Below are positions 25,461 to 34,269 of a DNA stretch of 64,000 nucleotides, one piece after another. The position numbers and the translations under genes are program-made. The notes under the pieces are model-generated. The model was not told where the DNA came from. It searched no databases and saw nothing but the letters and a program-made list of their open reading frames with translations. The DNA is from Rubrimonas sp036735545 (GTDB taxonomy: Bacteria; Pseudomonadota; Alphaproteobacteria; Rhodobacterales; Rhodobacteraceae), in the NCBI GenBank assembly GCA_036735545.1, contig DAINOD010000007.1:1-64000 (forward strand), written 5' to 3'. Position 1 is the first letter of the stretch, and every line of letters begins with the position of its first letter.

Positions 25461-26054
25461 ATGAGAACGTTGTCCGCCCTGTCGCTCAGTCTCGCGCTCG
25501 CTCTTGCTCCGGCCATGTCGGGCGCTCAGGACCATGGCGGTCATGCGTCCCCCTACGCCGGACTCCAGGACCGCGCCATCAAGAGCCTGTCGGACAGCGA
25601 CATCGATGAACTGCGTCGCGGCGGAGGCTGGGGTCTCGCGCTGGCGGCCGAGTTGAACGGCGCGCCCGGCCCGGCCCATCTGCTGGAGCTGCGCGACGAG
25701 ATCCCACTGAGCGCGGAGCAGGTCGCCGCCATCGAGGCGATCTTCGCACGGATGAAGGCCGAAGCGATCGAAGCCGGCGCTCGGCTGATCGCCGCCGAGG
25801 AAGCGCTGGAGGCCGGATTCCGGGCTGGCGGGCTTGAAGACGCTCGCCTGAGGTCGCTGGTCGACGCGGCGGAGGCCGCGCGGGCAGAACTGCGCTTCGT
25901 GCATCTGTCGCGCCATCTCTCGACGCCCGCGTTGCTGACGGATGCGCAAATCGCGCGCTACAACATGCTGAGGGGTTATGGCTCGGACCCATGCGCCAAC
26001 GCGCCCGAAGGGCACAACGCCGAGATGTGGCGGCGCCACAACAACTGCGGCTGA
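25461..26054 (+). CDS. Periplasmic Spy/CpxP-like or metal-sensor-like helical protein
   Basis: A 197-residue exported protein: signal peptide MRTLSALSLSLALALAPAMSG, then a His-bearing start of the mature part (QDHGGHASPYAG). The body is mostly helical: LSDSDIDELRRGGGWGLA, LSAEQVAAIEAIFARMKAEA, and a long Ala/Glu helix to ~residue 150. LTDAQIARYNMLRGYG near the end resembles the LTxxQ-type repeats of Spy/CpxP chaperones and periplasmic heavy-metal sensors. Two cysteines lie in the tail (DPCAN, NNCG). The ATG at 25461 is chosen for the signal peptide. It may be controlled by the divergent Crp/Fnr-type regulator. Confidence 0.7.
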   Translation: MRTLSALSLSLALALAPAMSGAQDHGGHASPYAGLQDRAIKSLSDSDIDELRRGGGWGLALAAELNGAPGPAHLLELRDEIPLSAEQVAAIEAIFARMKAEAIEAGARLIAAEEALEAGFRAGGLEDARLRSLVDAAEAARAELRFVHLSRHLSTPALLTDAQIARYNMLRGYGSDPCANAPEGHNAEMWRRHNNCG

Positions 26055-26087
26055 GATGGGCCGAGAGAACCCAGACCGCGAGATCCG

Positions 26088-27320
26088 TCAGGCGTGTCGC
26101 GGATTGATCATCGTCTGGGCGGAACTGACGAGGAAGCGCTCCGACAGAGGAAGACTTGCTGCGCCGAGCGCCCGCGCATCGGGACCGATCGACCCCTCCA
26201 GGACGGCGGGCGGGCGTATGCCGGCAAGGTTGATGCGCAGCAGGCGCGCTTTCGTCTCATCCACGAGGCGTCCCCGGATCGCAGCCGGCAGCCAGCCATC
26301 GATCAGGACGGTATCGAGGTCGATGACGGACGCAGCCGCTCCGATCGCATGGGCGATCCCGTAGGCGGCTCGCTCGACCCACGGCGCGATCAGGTCGTCG
26401 TCCACGTCCCAGCCTTCGGGAGCATCCCAGAGACTGCCGACATCCCGACCGCGGTCCTGCATCCCCGCTTCGAGCCCCGAAAGCGAGGCCAGTTCGATGA
26501 GCTGGACAACCCTGCCGTCCGGGGTCGGCACCGGCATGGAGCCGAGCGCCCCAGCGTTGCCGGTGCGCCCGAGGAACAGGCTGTGCCTCAAGACGATGCC
26601 GCCGCCGATGAAGTAGCCGACGTAGAAATACAGGAAGTCGCTCGGCCGGCTGCCGCCGCCGAAGACGAGCTCGGCTCCGCATGCGGCCGACGCGTCGTTC
26701 TGCAGGTGAACGGCGTATCCGGTGATCGACTCCATTTCCGCCTTCACGTCGGTGTTGCGCCATGACGCCATCGCGTCCTCGGAAAGGCCGATGACGCGCG
26801 CCCACTCCCAGATCTGAGTGGGCATCGCTATGCCGAGGCCGGCGATCCGGCCGGCCTTGTCCGTGCTCAACTCGCCGGTCAGTCGCGCGATGGCGCCGGC
26901 TGCGAAGTCAAGGACCTCGCCTGCCCTCGGGTAGGTGTAGATGAGCCTGTCCCGCGCGCTGACGTGGCCCACGAAATTGGTCAGCACGAGTTCCGCGCTG
27001 CGCCGCCCGATCTTCAGGCCGAAAAAGTAGGCCCCGTCCGGCGCGAGGGTCATGGGCACGGACGGCTGGCCGACCTTCCCCCGGACCGGCTCGCCCTTGA
27101 GGAGAAGCCCGTCCGCCTCGAGCGCGCGAACGATAACCGATGCGGTCTGCGCCGACAGGCCGGAAAGACGCGCGATCTCGGCCTTGGGCAGGCTGCCATG
27201 CTGGCGGACAAGCGTCAGCACGAGCCGTTCGTTGTGGTCGCGGACGCCCGTGAGGTTCGATCCGCGAAGGAGCAGGCGACGCGGAGTGCCATCCTCATGT
27301 CCGCCCGGAGGATGATCCAC
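26088..27320 (-). CDS. frcR: ROK-family transcriptional repressor, FrcR-like
   Basis: A 410-residue ROK repressor. The N-terminal winged helix has NERLVLTLVRQHGSLPKAEIARLSGLSAQTASVIVRAL. The sugar-kinase-like body has LQNDASAACGAEL and GGGIVLRHSLFLGRTGNAGALGSMPV, where the usual ROK zinc cluster (CxCGxxGC) is not present, so the sugar-binding part is reduced. The GTG at 27320 has GAGAGGAG 7 bases upstream and is chosen over an in-frame TTG at 27374. It is divergent from the fructose-type ABC genes, the same arrangement as frcR-frcBCA in rhizobia. The name is based on that context. Confidence 0.8.
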   Translation of the reverse strand: MDHPPGGHEDGTPRRLLLRGSNLTGVRDHNERLVLTLVRQHGSLPKAEIARLSGLSAQTASVIVRALEADGLLLKGEPVRGKVGQPSVPMTLAPDGAYFFGLKIGRRSAELVLTNFVGHVSARDRLIYTYPRAGEVLDFAAGAIARLTGELSTDKAGRIAGLGIAMPTQIWEWARVIGLSEDAMASWRNTDVKAEMESITGYAVHLQNDASAACGAELVFGGGSRPSDFLYFYVGYFIGGGIVLRHSLFLGRTGNAGALGSMPVPTPDGRVVQLIELASLSGLEAGMQDRGRDVGSLWDAPEGWDVDDDLIAPWVERAAYGIAHAIGAAASVIDLDTVLIDGWLPAAIRGRLVDETKARLLRINLAGIRPPAVLEGSIGPDARALGAASLPLSERFLVSSAQTMINPRHA

Positions 27321-27370
27321 GGCGCGCTCCTCTCCCGTGGGAGACAGGATGACGGATCGGACATGCGCCG

Positions 27371-27402
27371 TCAATAATAAGTCACGTTGAGTTATTTATT
27401 GA
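27371..27402. promoter_or_regulatory. Inverted repeat operator candidate in the frcR-frcB gap
   Basis: TCAATAATAA (27371-27380) is mirrored by TTATTTATTGA (27392-27402), differing by one inserted base. The arms are AT-rich in an otherwise GC-rich region. The site lies 51 bases upstream of frcR and ~96 bases upstream of frcB. It suits a dimeric ROK repressor such as the adjacent FrcR-like protein. Confidence 0.5.
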
Positions 27403-27497
27403 CATGGCGCGGCGTTTCGCGCTTTTCTGACGCCAAGGCGGCCGTCGGCCGCCAGCGTCGGCCGATCAACGGTCAACCGGAAACGGGAGGAAACGAA

Positions 27498-28526
27498 TTG
27501 ACACGCATGCTCACGCTGCTCGCTGCTTCCACGGCTGTGATGGGATTTGTCGCAACCGCAGGCGGCGCTTCGGCCCAGTCGATCACCGCATGCCTGATCA
27601 CGAAGACCGACACCAACCCGTTTTTCGTGAAGATGCGGGAAGGCGCGGCCGAGAAGGCCGCCGAACTCGGGATCGAGCTCAAGACCTTCGCTGGCCGCGT
27701 GGACGGCGACCACGAGACCCAGGTCCAGGCGATCGAGACCTGCATCATCGACGGGGCGAAGGGCATCCTGATCGCGGCGTCCGACACCTCCTCGATCGTG
27801 CCGGCCGTCCGGCAGGCGCGCGATGCGGGGCTGCTCGTGATCGCGCTCGACACGCCGCTTGAGCCCATCGACGCCGCCGACGCGACCTTCGCGACCGACA
27901 ACTTCCTCGCGGGGCTGCTTATCGGACAATGGGCGCGCGCAAAGCTGGGCGACGCCGCGGAGACCGCCCGCATCGCGACGCTCGACCTCGCGATCAGCCA
28001 ACCGTCGGTCGACGTCCTGCGCAACCAGGGCTTCCTGCAGGGCTTTGGCGTCGACCTCAACGACCCGAACGTGATCGGCGACGAAACCGACCCGCGGCTG
28101 GTGGGCTCCGATGTGACCCAGGGCAACGAGGAAGGCGGCCGCCGCGCCATGGAGAACCTCCTCGCGAGGGACCCGATGATCAACGTCGTTCACACGATCA
28201 ACGAGCCGGCGGCCGCCGGCGCCTTCGAGGCGCTCCGCGCCATCGGTCGGGAGAACGACGTTCTCATCGTATCGGTCGACGGCGGCTGCCCGGGCGTGCA
28301 GAACGTGGCCGACGGCGTGATCGGCGCGACCTCGCAGCAGTACCCGCTCCTCATGGCCTCGCTGGGCATCGAGGCGATCAAGCGCTGGGCCGACGAAGGC
28401 GTGAAGCCCGAGCCGACGCCGGGCAAGGACTTCTTCGACACGGGCGTGGCGCTCGTGACCGATGAGCCCGTGGAAGGCGTCGACTCGATCTCGGTCGAAG
28501 AGGGCATGGCGCGCTGCTGGGGCTGA
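27498..28526 (+). CDS. frcB: Fructose-type ABC transporter substrate-binding protein
   Basis: A 342-residue periplasmic sugar-binding protein of the RbsB type. A signal peptide (TLLAASTAVMGFVATAGGASAQ) is followed by SITACLITKTDTNPFFVKMREGA, then IIDGAKGILIAASDTSSIVPAV and VIALDTPLEP, the hinge and ligand-loop patterns of the FrcB group. Two or three cysteines in the mature part (ACLITK, TCIID, GGCPG) are unusual and conserved in that group as far as I recall. The start is TTG at 27498 with GGAGG at ideal spacing; the ATG at 27507 is 16 bases from that site. First gene of frcBCA. Confidence 0.88.
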   Translation: MTRMLTLLAASTAVMGFVATAGGASAQSITACLITKTDTNPFFVKMREGAAEKAAELGIELKTFAGRVDGDHETQVQAIETCIIDGAKGILIAASDTSSIVPAVRQARDAGLLVIALDTPLEPIDAADATFATDNFLAGLLIGQWARAKLGDAAETARIATLDLAISQPSVDVLRNQGFLQGFGVDLNDPNVIGDETDPRLVGSDVTQGNEEGGRRAMENLLARDPMINVVHTINEPAAAGAFEALRAIGRENDVLIVSVDGGCPGVQNVADGVIGATSQQYPLLMASLGIEAIKRWADEGVKPEPTPGKDFFDTGVALVTDEPVEGVDSISVEEGMARCWG

Positions 28527-28547
28527 TCGCGTCGGGACAGGACGTGA

Positions 28548-28573
28548 TCGAGGGGCGGCCGACCGCCCCTCGA
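28548..28573 (+). promoter_or_regulatory. Strong hairpin between frcB and frcC
   Basis: An 11-bp perfect stem (TCGAGGGGCGG with its complement) closes a CCGA tetraloop. It sits 22 bases after the frcB stop codon and 56 bases before frcC, with no U-run. Such stems after the binding-protein gene usually protect its mRNA from 3' decay and so raise its level over the membrane components. Confidence 0.65.
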
Positions 28574-28628
28574 CGCCCGATGCGGTGGGCGCCGCACGGC
28601 CATGGCCGTATCGAGCGGGGAGGATGAC

Positions 28629-29702
28629 GTGACCGAGACCGCCTCCAAGGGGCAAGACTACGAGTCCGCGCTCTCGGCGGCGAGCCAGTCGGTCGCCGAA
28701 TTCGACGATCAGCGGACCGGCCTGGTGCACAGGCTCCAGAACCTGCTGCACATGAACCCGTCGCTGGTGCCGCTGATCGTTCTCGTCGTGTCCGTCGCCA
28801 TCTTCGGCATTCTTCTCGGCTCGCGCTTCTTCTCGCCCTTCGCGCTGACCCTGATCCTCCAACAGGTGCAGATCGTCGGCATCCTCGCCGCGGCGCAGAC
28901 GCTCGTGATCCTGACGAAGGGCATCGACCTCTCGGTCGGAGCGATCATGGTGCTTTCCTCGGTCGTGATGGGTCAGTTCACCTTCCGCTACGGAATGCCG
29001 GTGGAGCTGGCCGTCCTTTGCGGCCTGCTCTGCGGCGCGCTGTGCGGGTTCTTCAACGGCTGGCTTGTCGCAAAGGTCAAGCTCCCGCCCTTCATCGTGA
29101 CGCTCGGCATGTGGCAGATCGTGCTAGCCACGAACTTCCTGTTCTCCAGAAACGAGACCATCCGCTCGCAGGATATCGAGGCGCAGGCTGCGCTGCTTCA
29201 GTTCTTCGGCGGCAAGTTCAGCCTGGGCGGCGCGGTCTTCACCTACGGCGTGGTCTTCGTGGTGCTGCTGGTCCTCGTGCTCGCCTATGCGCTGCGGCAC
29301 ACCGCATGGGGGCGGCATGTCTACGCGGTCGGCGACGATCCGGACGCCGCCGAGCTGTCGGGCGTTCAGGTCAAGCAGGTGCTGATCTCCGTCTACGTCC
29401 TCTCCGGCCTCATCTGCGCCTTCGCGGGCTGGGCGTTGATCGGCCGGATCGGGTCGGTGTCGCCGACGTCGGGTCAGCTCGGCAACATCGAGTCGATCAC
29501 GGCCGTCGTGATCGGGGGCATCTCCCTTTTCGGCGGGCGCGGCTCGATCCTGGGGGCCTTCTTCGGCGCGCTGATCGTGGGCGTGTTCACGCTCGGGCTC
29601 CGGCTCCTCGGCGCCGACGCGCAATGGACCTTCCTGCTCATCGGCGTCCTGATCATCGCGGCGGTGGCGGTGGACCAGTGGATCAGAAAGGTGTCGGGCT
29701 GA
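28629..29702 (+). CDS. frcC: Fructose-type ABC transporter permease
   Basis: A 357-residue sugar ABC permease of the RbsC family with about ten membrane helices. After a ~45-residue cytoplasmic start it shows QTLVILTKGIDLSVGAIMVLSS, VKLPPFIVTLGMW and ALRHTAWGRHVYAVGDDPDAAELSGV, the last being the contact loop for the ATPase, then GGISLFGGRGSILGAFFGALI. The start is a GTG at 28629 with GGGGAGG 5 bases upstream; an ATG at 28602 in frame lacks such a site. Its stop overlaps the frcA start by one base (TGATG). Confidence 0.9.
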   Translation: MTETASKGQDYESALSAASQSVAEFDDQRTGLVHRLQNLLHMNPSLVPLIVLVVSVAIFGILLGSRFFSPFALTLILQQVQIVGILAAAQTLVILTKGIDLSVGAIMVLSSVVMGQFTFRYGMPVELAVLCGLLCGALCGFFNGWLVAKVKLPPFIVTLGMWQIVLATNFLFSRNETIRSQDIEAQAALLQFFGGKFSLGGAVFTYGVVFVVLLVLVLAYALRHTAWGRHVYAVGDDPDAAELSGVQVKQVLISVYVLSGLICAFAGWALIGRIGSVSPTSGQLGNIESITAVVIGGISLFGGRGSILGAFFGALIVGVFTLGLRLLGADAQWTFLLIGVLIIAAVAVDQWIRKVSG

Positions 29703-30478
29703 TGGACCCCATCCTCGAAGCCCGGGGGCTCGTGAAGCGATACGGACGGGTCACCGCGCTCGACCACGCCGACTTCGAGCTCTACCCGGGCGAGATCCTT
29801 GCGGTGATCGGCGACAACGGGGCGGGCAAGTCCACGCTGATCAAGGCGCTCTCGGGCGCGATCACGCCCGACGAGGGCGACATCCGCCTCGAAGGAGCCC
29901 GCGTCCAGTTCTCGTCCCCGCTCGATGCGCGCAGGCACGGGATCGAGACGGTCTACCAGCAACTCGCCATGTCGCCCGCGCTGTCCATCGCCGACAACAT
30001 GTTCATGGGGCGCGAGATCCGGAAGTCGGGCCTCATGGGCAGGTGGCTCCGCCAGCTCGACCGGCCGGCGATGGAGCGGTTCGCACGCGAGAAGCTCAAC
30101 GAACTCGGCCTCATGACGATCCAGAACATTCGCCAGCCGGTCGAAACGCTGTCCGGAGGCCAGCGCCAGGGCGTGGCCGTCGCGCGGGCCGCAGCCTTCG
30201 GTTCCAAGGTGATCATTCTCGACGAACCGACCGCGGCCCTTGGCGTCAAGGAAAGCCGCCGCGTGCTGGAACTGATCCTCGACGTGAAACGGCGCGGCAT
30301 TCCGATCGTGCTCATCAGCCACAACATGCCCCATGTCTTCGAAGTCGCCGACCGCATTCACATACATCGGCTTGGGCGCCGGCTGTGCGTGATCCGCCCG
30401 GGGGACTATCAGATGAGCGACGCGGTCGCCTTGATGACCGGCGCCAAGGAGCCGCCGGTCGAGCGCTCCGCCGCCTAG
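29702..30478 (+). CDS. frcA: Fructose-type ABC transporter ATPase
   Basis: A 258-residue single-domain ATPase, in contrast to the double RbsA type. It has Walker A GDNGAGKSTL, Q-loop VYQQLAMSPALSIADN, signature LSGGQRQGVAVARAAAFG and Walker B VIILDEPTAALGVKES. The opening PILEARGLVKRYGRVTALD and the HNMPHVFEVADRIHIHRLG stretch closely follow the FrcA proteins known from rhizobia. It powers the FrcC permease. No fructokinase gene (frcK) follows; the next gene is on the other strand. Confidence 0.93.
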   Translation: MDPILEARGLVKRYGRVTALDHADFELYPGEILAVIGDNGAGKSTLIKALSGAITPDEGDIRLEGARVQFSSPLDARRHGIETVYQQLAMSPALSIADNMFMGREIRKSGLMGRWLRQLDRPAMERFAREKLNELGLMTIQNIRQPVETLSGGQRQGVAVARAAAFGSKVIILDEPTAALGVKESRRVLELILDVKRRGIPIVLISHNMPHVFEVADRIHIHRLGRRLCVIRPGDYQMSDAVALMTGAKEPPVERSAA

Positions 30479-30749
30479 CAGGGGGCGCCGTGAACAAGGC
30501 GCGGAGACCTGCGGAACCGCGCCAGGGGCGGGCTGAGGCGGCGACCATCTCCGGAGCGCGACTGTCGCCGGAATTTCTCAGGTTTGGGCCGTTCCCTCCG
30601 GTGGTGAGGGCTGCGTGGGGGCTCCGAGGGTGCGACCGCCCCCGACGAGGTCGATACGCCAAGGCGAGACCATTCGCGGCGGGTGGCGCTGATGCCGGAG
30701 ATCAGACCACCTGGCGTGATGGCGAAGGGCGTCTCCGAAGCCGGGCGTG
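30479..30749. other. Intergenic gap between convergent frcA and TRAP genes
   Basis: The 271 bp between the frcA stop and the end of the TRAP large-permease gene hold no gene or terminator that I can support. Short open frames on both strands lack ribosome sites. Confidence 0.5.
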
Positions 30750-32066
30750 CTAGGCCAGCCCCAGAGCGCGCGGCAGCGCGAGCGACAGCGCTGGCGCGGC
30801 GATCAGCAGCGCAAGCCGAACGAGGTCGGCCAGCACGAAGGGCGCCGCCCCGCGCCAGATCGCGCCGAGGGGCGTTTCGGGCGAGACAGCGCGGATGACG
30901 AACAGGTTCATGCCGACCGGCGGCGTGATCAAGCCGATCTCCACCACGCTGACCAGCAGCACCCCGAACCAGATCGGGTGCAGTCCCAGCGCCTCGACCA
31001 GCGGGAAGACGGTCGGCAGGGTGAGCAGGATCATCGAGAGGCTGTCGAGAAAGCAGCCCAGCACGAGATAGAGCGCCATCACGGCCATCAGCGCGCCGAA
31101 CGGCGTGAGCCCTGCCTCGGCGACCCAGCCAACGGCGGCGCGCGGCAGGCCGGAGCTTTCGACGAAGAAGTTGAACCAGGCCGCGCCGATCAGGATCAGA
31201 AAGATCATCCCCGTCGTCTGCGCCGTCTCCAGCAGCCCGTCGCGCAGGCTCGCAACACCCAGCCGTCCGCGCACGGCGGCGAGCGCCAGCGCGCCTCCGG
31301 CCCCGATCGCCGCCGCCTCGGTCGGCGAGAACAGCCCCCCGTAGATGCCGCCGATCACCAGCGTGAACAGGAGCGCCACATCCCAGACGCCGCGCAGCAG
31401 CCGCAGGCGCGCCGGCCACGGCATCCGCTCCGCGGCGCGCCCGGCGCCGGGGCGCAACGCCACCACCGCCCGCACCGCGCCCATGTAAAGCAGCGTCGCC
31501 AGCACCCCGGGGACCAGAGCCGCGGCGAACAGCGCGCCGATGGATTGCTGCGCGATCAGCCCGTAGAGCACGAGGATGATCGAGGGCGGAATCAATACCC
31601 CCAGCGTGCCGCCCGCCGCCACGGCGCCGGCCGCCAGCGCGTCGTCGTAGCCCGCCGCGCGCATCTGGGGCAGCGCCACCCGCCCCATGGTCGCGGCCGT
31701 CGCCAGAGAGGAGCCGCAGATCGCCCCGAACCCGGCGCAGGCGCCCACCGTCGCCATGGCGAGGCCCCCGGGCCGGTGCCCGACGAAGGCGCCGACCGCC
31801 GCATAGAGATTGCGCGACAGTCCCGCATGGGTGGCGAAGACGCCCATGAACACGAACAGCGGCACCACCGACAGGCCATAGGGAAAAACCGCCTCGAAGG
31901 CGAGATTGCCGAGCACGAAGGACGCGCCGCCCCAGCCGACCGCGAGCCACGCGCCGCCCGCGCCCACCAGCCCCATCGCCACCGCGACCGGCACGCGCAG
32001 CGCGATCATCCCCATCGCGGCGGCGAAGCCCGCCGCGCCCATCCATTCACCCATGGGGCCGCTCAC
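30750..32066 (-). CDS. dctM: TRAP transporter large permease (DctM type)
   Basis: A 438-residue inner-membrane protein with about 12 helices, the ion-coupled channel of a TRAP system. Family marks: GLSVVPLFVFMGVFATHAGLS, GFGAICGSSLATAATMGRVALPQMRAAGYD, GTLGVLIPPSIILVLYGL, and GLITPPVGMNLFVI. The GTG at 32066 overlaps the TGA of the small-permease gene (GTGA); an ATG at 32054 is an alternative. It works with the DctQ- and DctP-type proteins encoded just upstream. The substrate is probably a carboxylate; the neighbouring gentisate dioxygenase remnant points to an aromatic acid. Confidence 0.92.
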   Translation of the reverse strand: MSGPMGEWMGAAGFAAAMGMIALRVPVAVAMGLVGAGGAWLAVGWGGASFVLGNLAFEAVFPYGLSVVPLFVFMGVFATHAGLSRNLYAAVGAFVGHRPGGLAMATVGACAGFGAICGSSLATAATMGRVALPQMRAAGYDDALAAGAVAAGGTLGVLIPPSIILVLYGLIAQQSIGALFAAALVPGVLATLLYMGAVRAVVALRPGAGRAAERMPWPARLRLLRGVWDVALLFTLVIGGIYGGLFSPTEAAAIGAGGALALAAVRGRLGVASLRDGLLETAQTTGMIFLILIGAAWFNFFVESSGLPRAAVGWVAEAGLTPFGALMAVMALYLVLGCFLDSLSMILLTLPTVFPLVEALGLHPIWFGVLLVSVVEIGLITPPVGMNLFVIRAVSPETPLGAIWRGAAPFVLADLVRLALLIAAPALSLALPRALGLA

Positions 32067-32551
32067 CCATCGCGCCTGCCCGCCAGCACGCCCACGAGCC
32101 TCAGCGCCGCCGCCAGAGCAGCCAGCGCGCACCCCGCCAGCAAGGCCCCCCAATAGATGATCATCGGCAGCCCGAGGTCCTGGCTCACGTCGCCCCAGCC
32201 GTGCACCCGCATCGCCTGCGGCCACGCCGTCCACAGGATCAGCGCCATGAAGCCGACCCCCAGGGCGAGCGCCAGCGCGTCGAGCGCCCGGCGCGCCAGG
32301 GCGGGCGCCGCTTCGGTGGCGATCTCGACGCGGACATGGGCGCCGGTGTGGAAGGCCCACGGGATCGCGAGAAACGCCGCCGTCATCACCGAGAGCTGCG
32401 TGAGGTCCACCGTGCCGAGCACGGTGAAGCCCAGGCCGCGCCGGCCCACCACGTCTGCGGCCACAACGCCGATTGCGGCGACGAGCGCCGCCATGCCGAT
32501 CAGCGCCGCCGCGGCGAAAAGGCGGCCCGCGGCGCGATCCAGACGGTCCAC
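32063..32551 (-). CDS. dctQ: TRAP transporter small permease (DctQ type)
   Basis: A 162-residue protein with four membrane helices, as usual for the small TRAP subunit: ~residues 15-36, 47-68, 88-108 and 128-152. The LTQLSVMTAAFLAIPWAFHTGAHVRVE stretch is the family hallmark. The start is GTG at 32551, directly after the TAG of the binding-protein gene. Its stop overlaps the start of the large permease. It binds the large permease and is needed for transport. Confidence 0.87.
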   Translation of the reverse strand: MDRLDRAAGRLFAAAALIGMAALVAAIGVVAADVVGRRGLGFTVLGTVDLTQLSVMTAAFLAIPWAFHTGAHVRVEIATEAAPALARRALDALALALGVGFMALILWTAWPQAMRVHGWGDVSQDLGLPMIIYWGALLAGCALAALAAALRLVGVLAGRRDG

Positions 32552-33580
32552 CTAGCGCCCGGCCTCGGCGTCGAACTGCGCCACCAACGCCTGCGCCCGG
32601 GCGTAGAGCGCGCGGGCCTGCGGCGCGCCGCCGGCCTCGAGCTCCGCCAGATAGGCGTCGATCATCGGCTCGAGCTCGGCGAGCCACGCCGCCCGCGTCG
32701 CCTGATCCACCGGCACGATGGCGTTGCCGCGGGCCTCGGCGTCGGCGCGGCCCGAGGCGTCCCACCTGGCCCACCAGTCGCCGAACTTTGCGACCAGCGC
32801 CTCGCCGGTGGTCTCGTCGATCATGGCCTTGAGATCGTCGGGCATCCGCTCGTAGGTCTGCTTGTTCATCACGACGTAGAAGGCGGCGGTGTAAGCCCGC
32901 GCGTCGGTGTGGCAGCACAGCAGTTCGTTCAGCTTGATCGCGCCCACAAGGTCCCACGTCGTCACCAGACCGTCGAGGACGCCCTTCTGCAGGTTCTCGT
33001 AGATCTGCGCCGGCGGCATCCCGACCGGGCTCGCCCCGAGGCTCTCCAGCATCGCCGATGCGGCCGGGCCGGGCGAACGCATCCTCAGGCCGCGCAGGTC
33101 GGCCAGGCTCTCCACCGGCTTGGCGCGCGTGTGGAACAGACCGCCATTGTGAACGTAGAGGGCGAGGACGTGGAAGTCGTCGTACTCCCCGCCCAGCGCC
33201 CCTTCCTTGTGCAGCGCCCACAGGGCCTTCGAGCCCGAATCGGCATGCTCGACGAGAAAGGGCAGCTCGATGACGGAGGTCGCAGGGAAGCGGCCGCGCG
33301 GGATGCCGGCGAGCCCCAGCGCCACGTCCACCACGCCTGCGCGCACCTGATCGGCCTGCCGCGCCGCATCGCCGAAGGCGGAGGGGCCGGGGAAGATCTC
33401 GTAGGCGATCCGACCGCCGCTGCGCGCCTTGAGGTCCTCCGCCCAGGGCCCGAGGAAATCAGTCTGGAAACCGTGGCCCGGCGGCAGATAGTGGCTGATC
33501 CTCAGCGTCACGTCCTGCGCCGCGGCCGGACTGAGCGCCAGGATGGCGAGCCCGGCGAAGGCCCCGAACAACTTGCGCAT
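32552..33580 (-). CDS. dctP: TRAP transporter substrate-binding protein (DctP type)
   Basis: A 342-residue periplasmic protein with a clear signal peptide (MRKLFGAFAGLAILALSPAAAQ). The mature part starts VTLRISHYLPPGHGFQTDFLGPWAEDL and has GLRMRSPGPAASAMLESLGASPVGMPPAQIYENLQKG, whose Arg normally pairs with a substrate carboxylate. Three cysteines are few but include LLCCHTD. GGGAGGAG lies upstream of the ATG at 33580. It is the first intact gene after the decayed dioxygenase and may originally have been co-transcribed with it. Confidence 0.9.
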   Translation of the reverse strand: MRKLFGAFAGLAILALSPAAAQDVTLRISHYLPPGHGFQTDFLGPWAEDLKARSGGRIAYEIFPGPSAFGDAARQADQVRAGVVDVALGLAGIPRGRFPATSVIELPFLVEHADSGSKALWALHKEGALGGEYDDFHVLALYVHNGGLFHTRAKPVESLADLRGLRMRSPGPAASAMLESLGASPVGMPPAQIYENLQKGVLDGLVTTWDLVGAIKLNELLCCHTDARAYTAAFYVVMNKQTYERMPDDLKAMIDETTGEALVAKFGDWWARWDASGRADAEARGNAIVPVDQATRAAWLAELEPMIDAYLAELEAGGAPQARALYARAQALVAQFDAEAGR

Positions 33581-33641
33581 TCCCGTTCTCCTCCCTGTCC
33601 GACGTCGTGCGCGCCGGTGCATCGTCAGAATAGCCGCGAAG

Positions 33642-34268
33642 TCAGACCGCGTCGCCCTCCAGCCGCCAGAAGCCCAGCGCCTGTTGCGCCGCACGGTCCG
33701 AGAAGGCGAACAGGACGGTCTCAGCCGTCGCTTCTATGCGCAGGCTGGACCACGGCGGCGCCACGAACACCGAGCGCGGCGCGATGGGCGCGACCATGTC
33801 GTCGATGCGCAGAGCGCCGGCGCCCTCGACGACGACGATCACCTGGCTCTCGGTGCTGCGCGGCGGCGCGACGGTCGCGCCGGCGCGCACCTGTCGTGCG
33901 AAGGCCGCCAGCGTGCGCAGGGCGGGGCCGCCGGCGGTGGGGTCGCCGAACTCCACCACGGCGGTATCGCCGCCGTCCGCCTCAAGCGCCGCGGCCAGCG
34001 ACGGGCGCCACTCGGCGTAGGGGTAGCAGACGACGCCGTCGCCGCGCTGGCGCGCCGTGGGCCGCCCGTCGGCGTCGAGCGGGCGCAGGGCGCGCGCCAT
34101 GAGCGTGGAGCGCGTGTCCGGCCGCGCGTTGGCCGACACGCCGGGGCCGTGCTCGGCGAACTCGGCGGCGAAGAAGCGCACGACGGGAATGTCCAGGCCG
34201 TCGAGCCACACGGCGGGCGCCGCGCCGTGGTTGCCGTGCTCGTGCCAGCAGGAGGGCGGGGTCAGCAC
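33642..34268 (-). pseudogene. Gentisate 1,2-dioxygenase, C-terminal fragment
   Basis: A 208-residue open frame that matches the second half of gentisate 1,2-dioxygenase (normally ~350 residues). It opens inside the family block LTPPSCWHEHGNHG and continues with VWLDGLDIPVVRFF, then the second cupin (AGATVAPPRSTESQVIVVVEG, SVFVAPPWSSLRIEA). The N-terminal cupin with its two iron-binding histidines (HxH) is missing, so ring cleavage is not expected. Upstream the frame is joined directly to the start of an iclR-type gene in a different reading frame. It lies 61 bp upstream of dctP. A functional cupin made from the GTG at 34268 cannot be ruled out. Confidence 0.75.
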
Positions 34269-34269
34269 G

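Noticed and set aside
30479..30749. A small gene or fructokinase after frcA
   Set aside because: The plus-strand frame beginning GTGAACAAGG has no kinase motifs and the minus-strand frame has no start or ribosome site.
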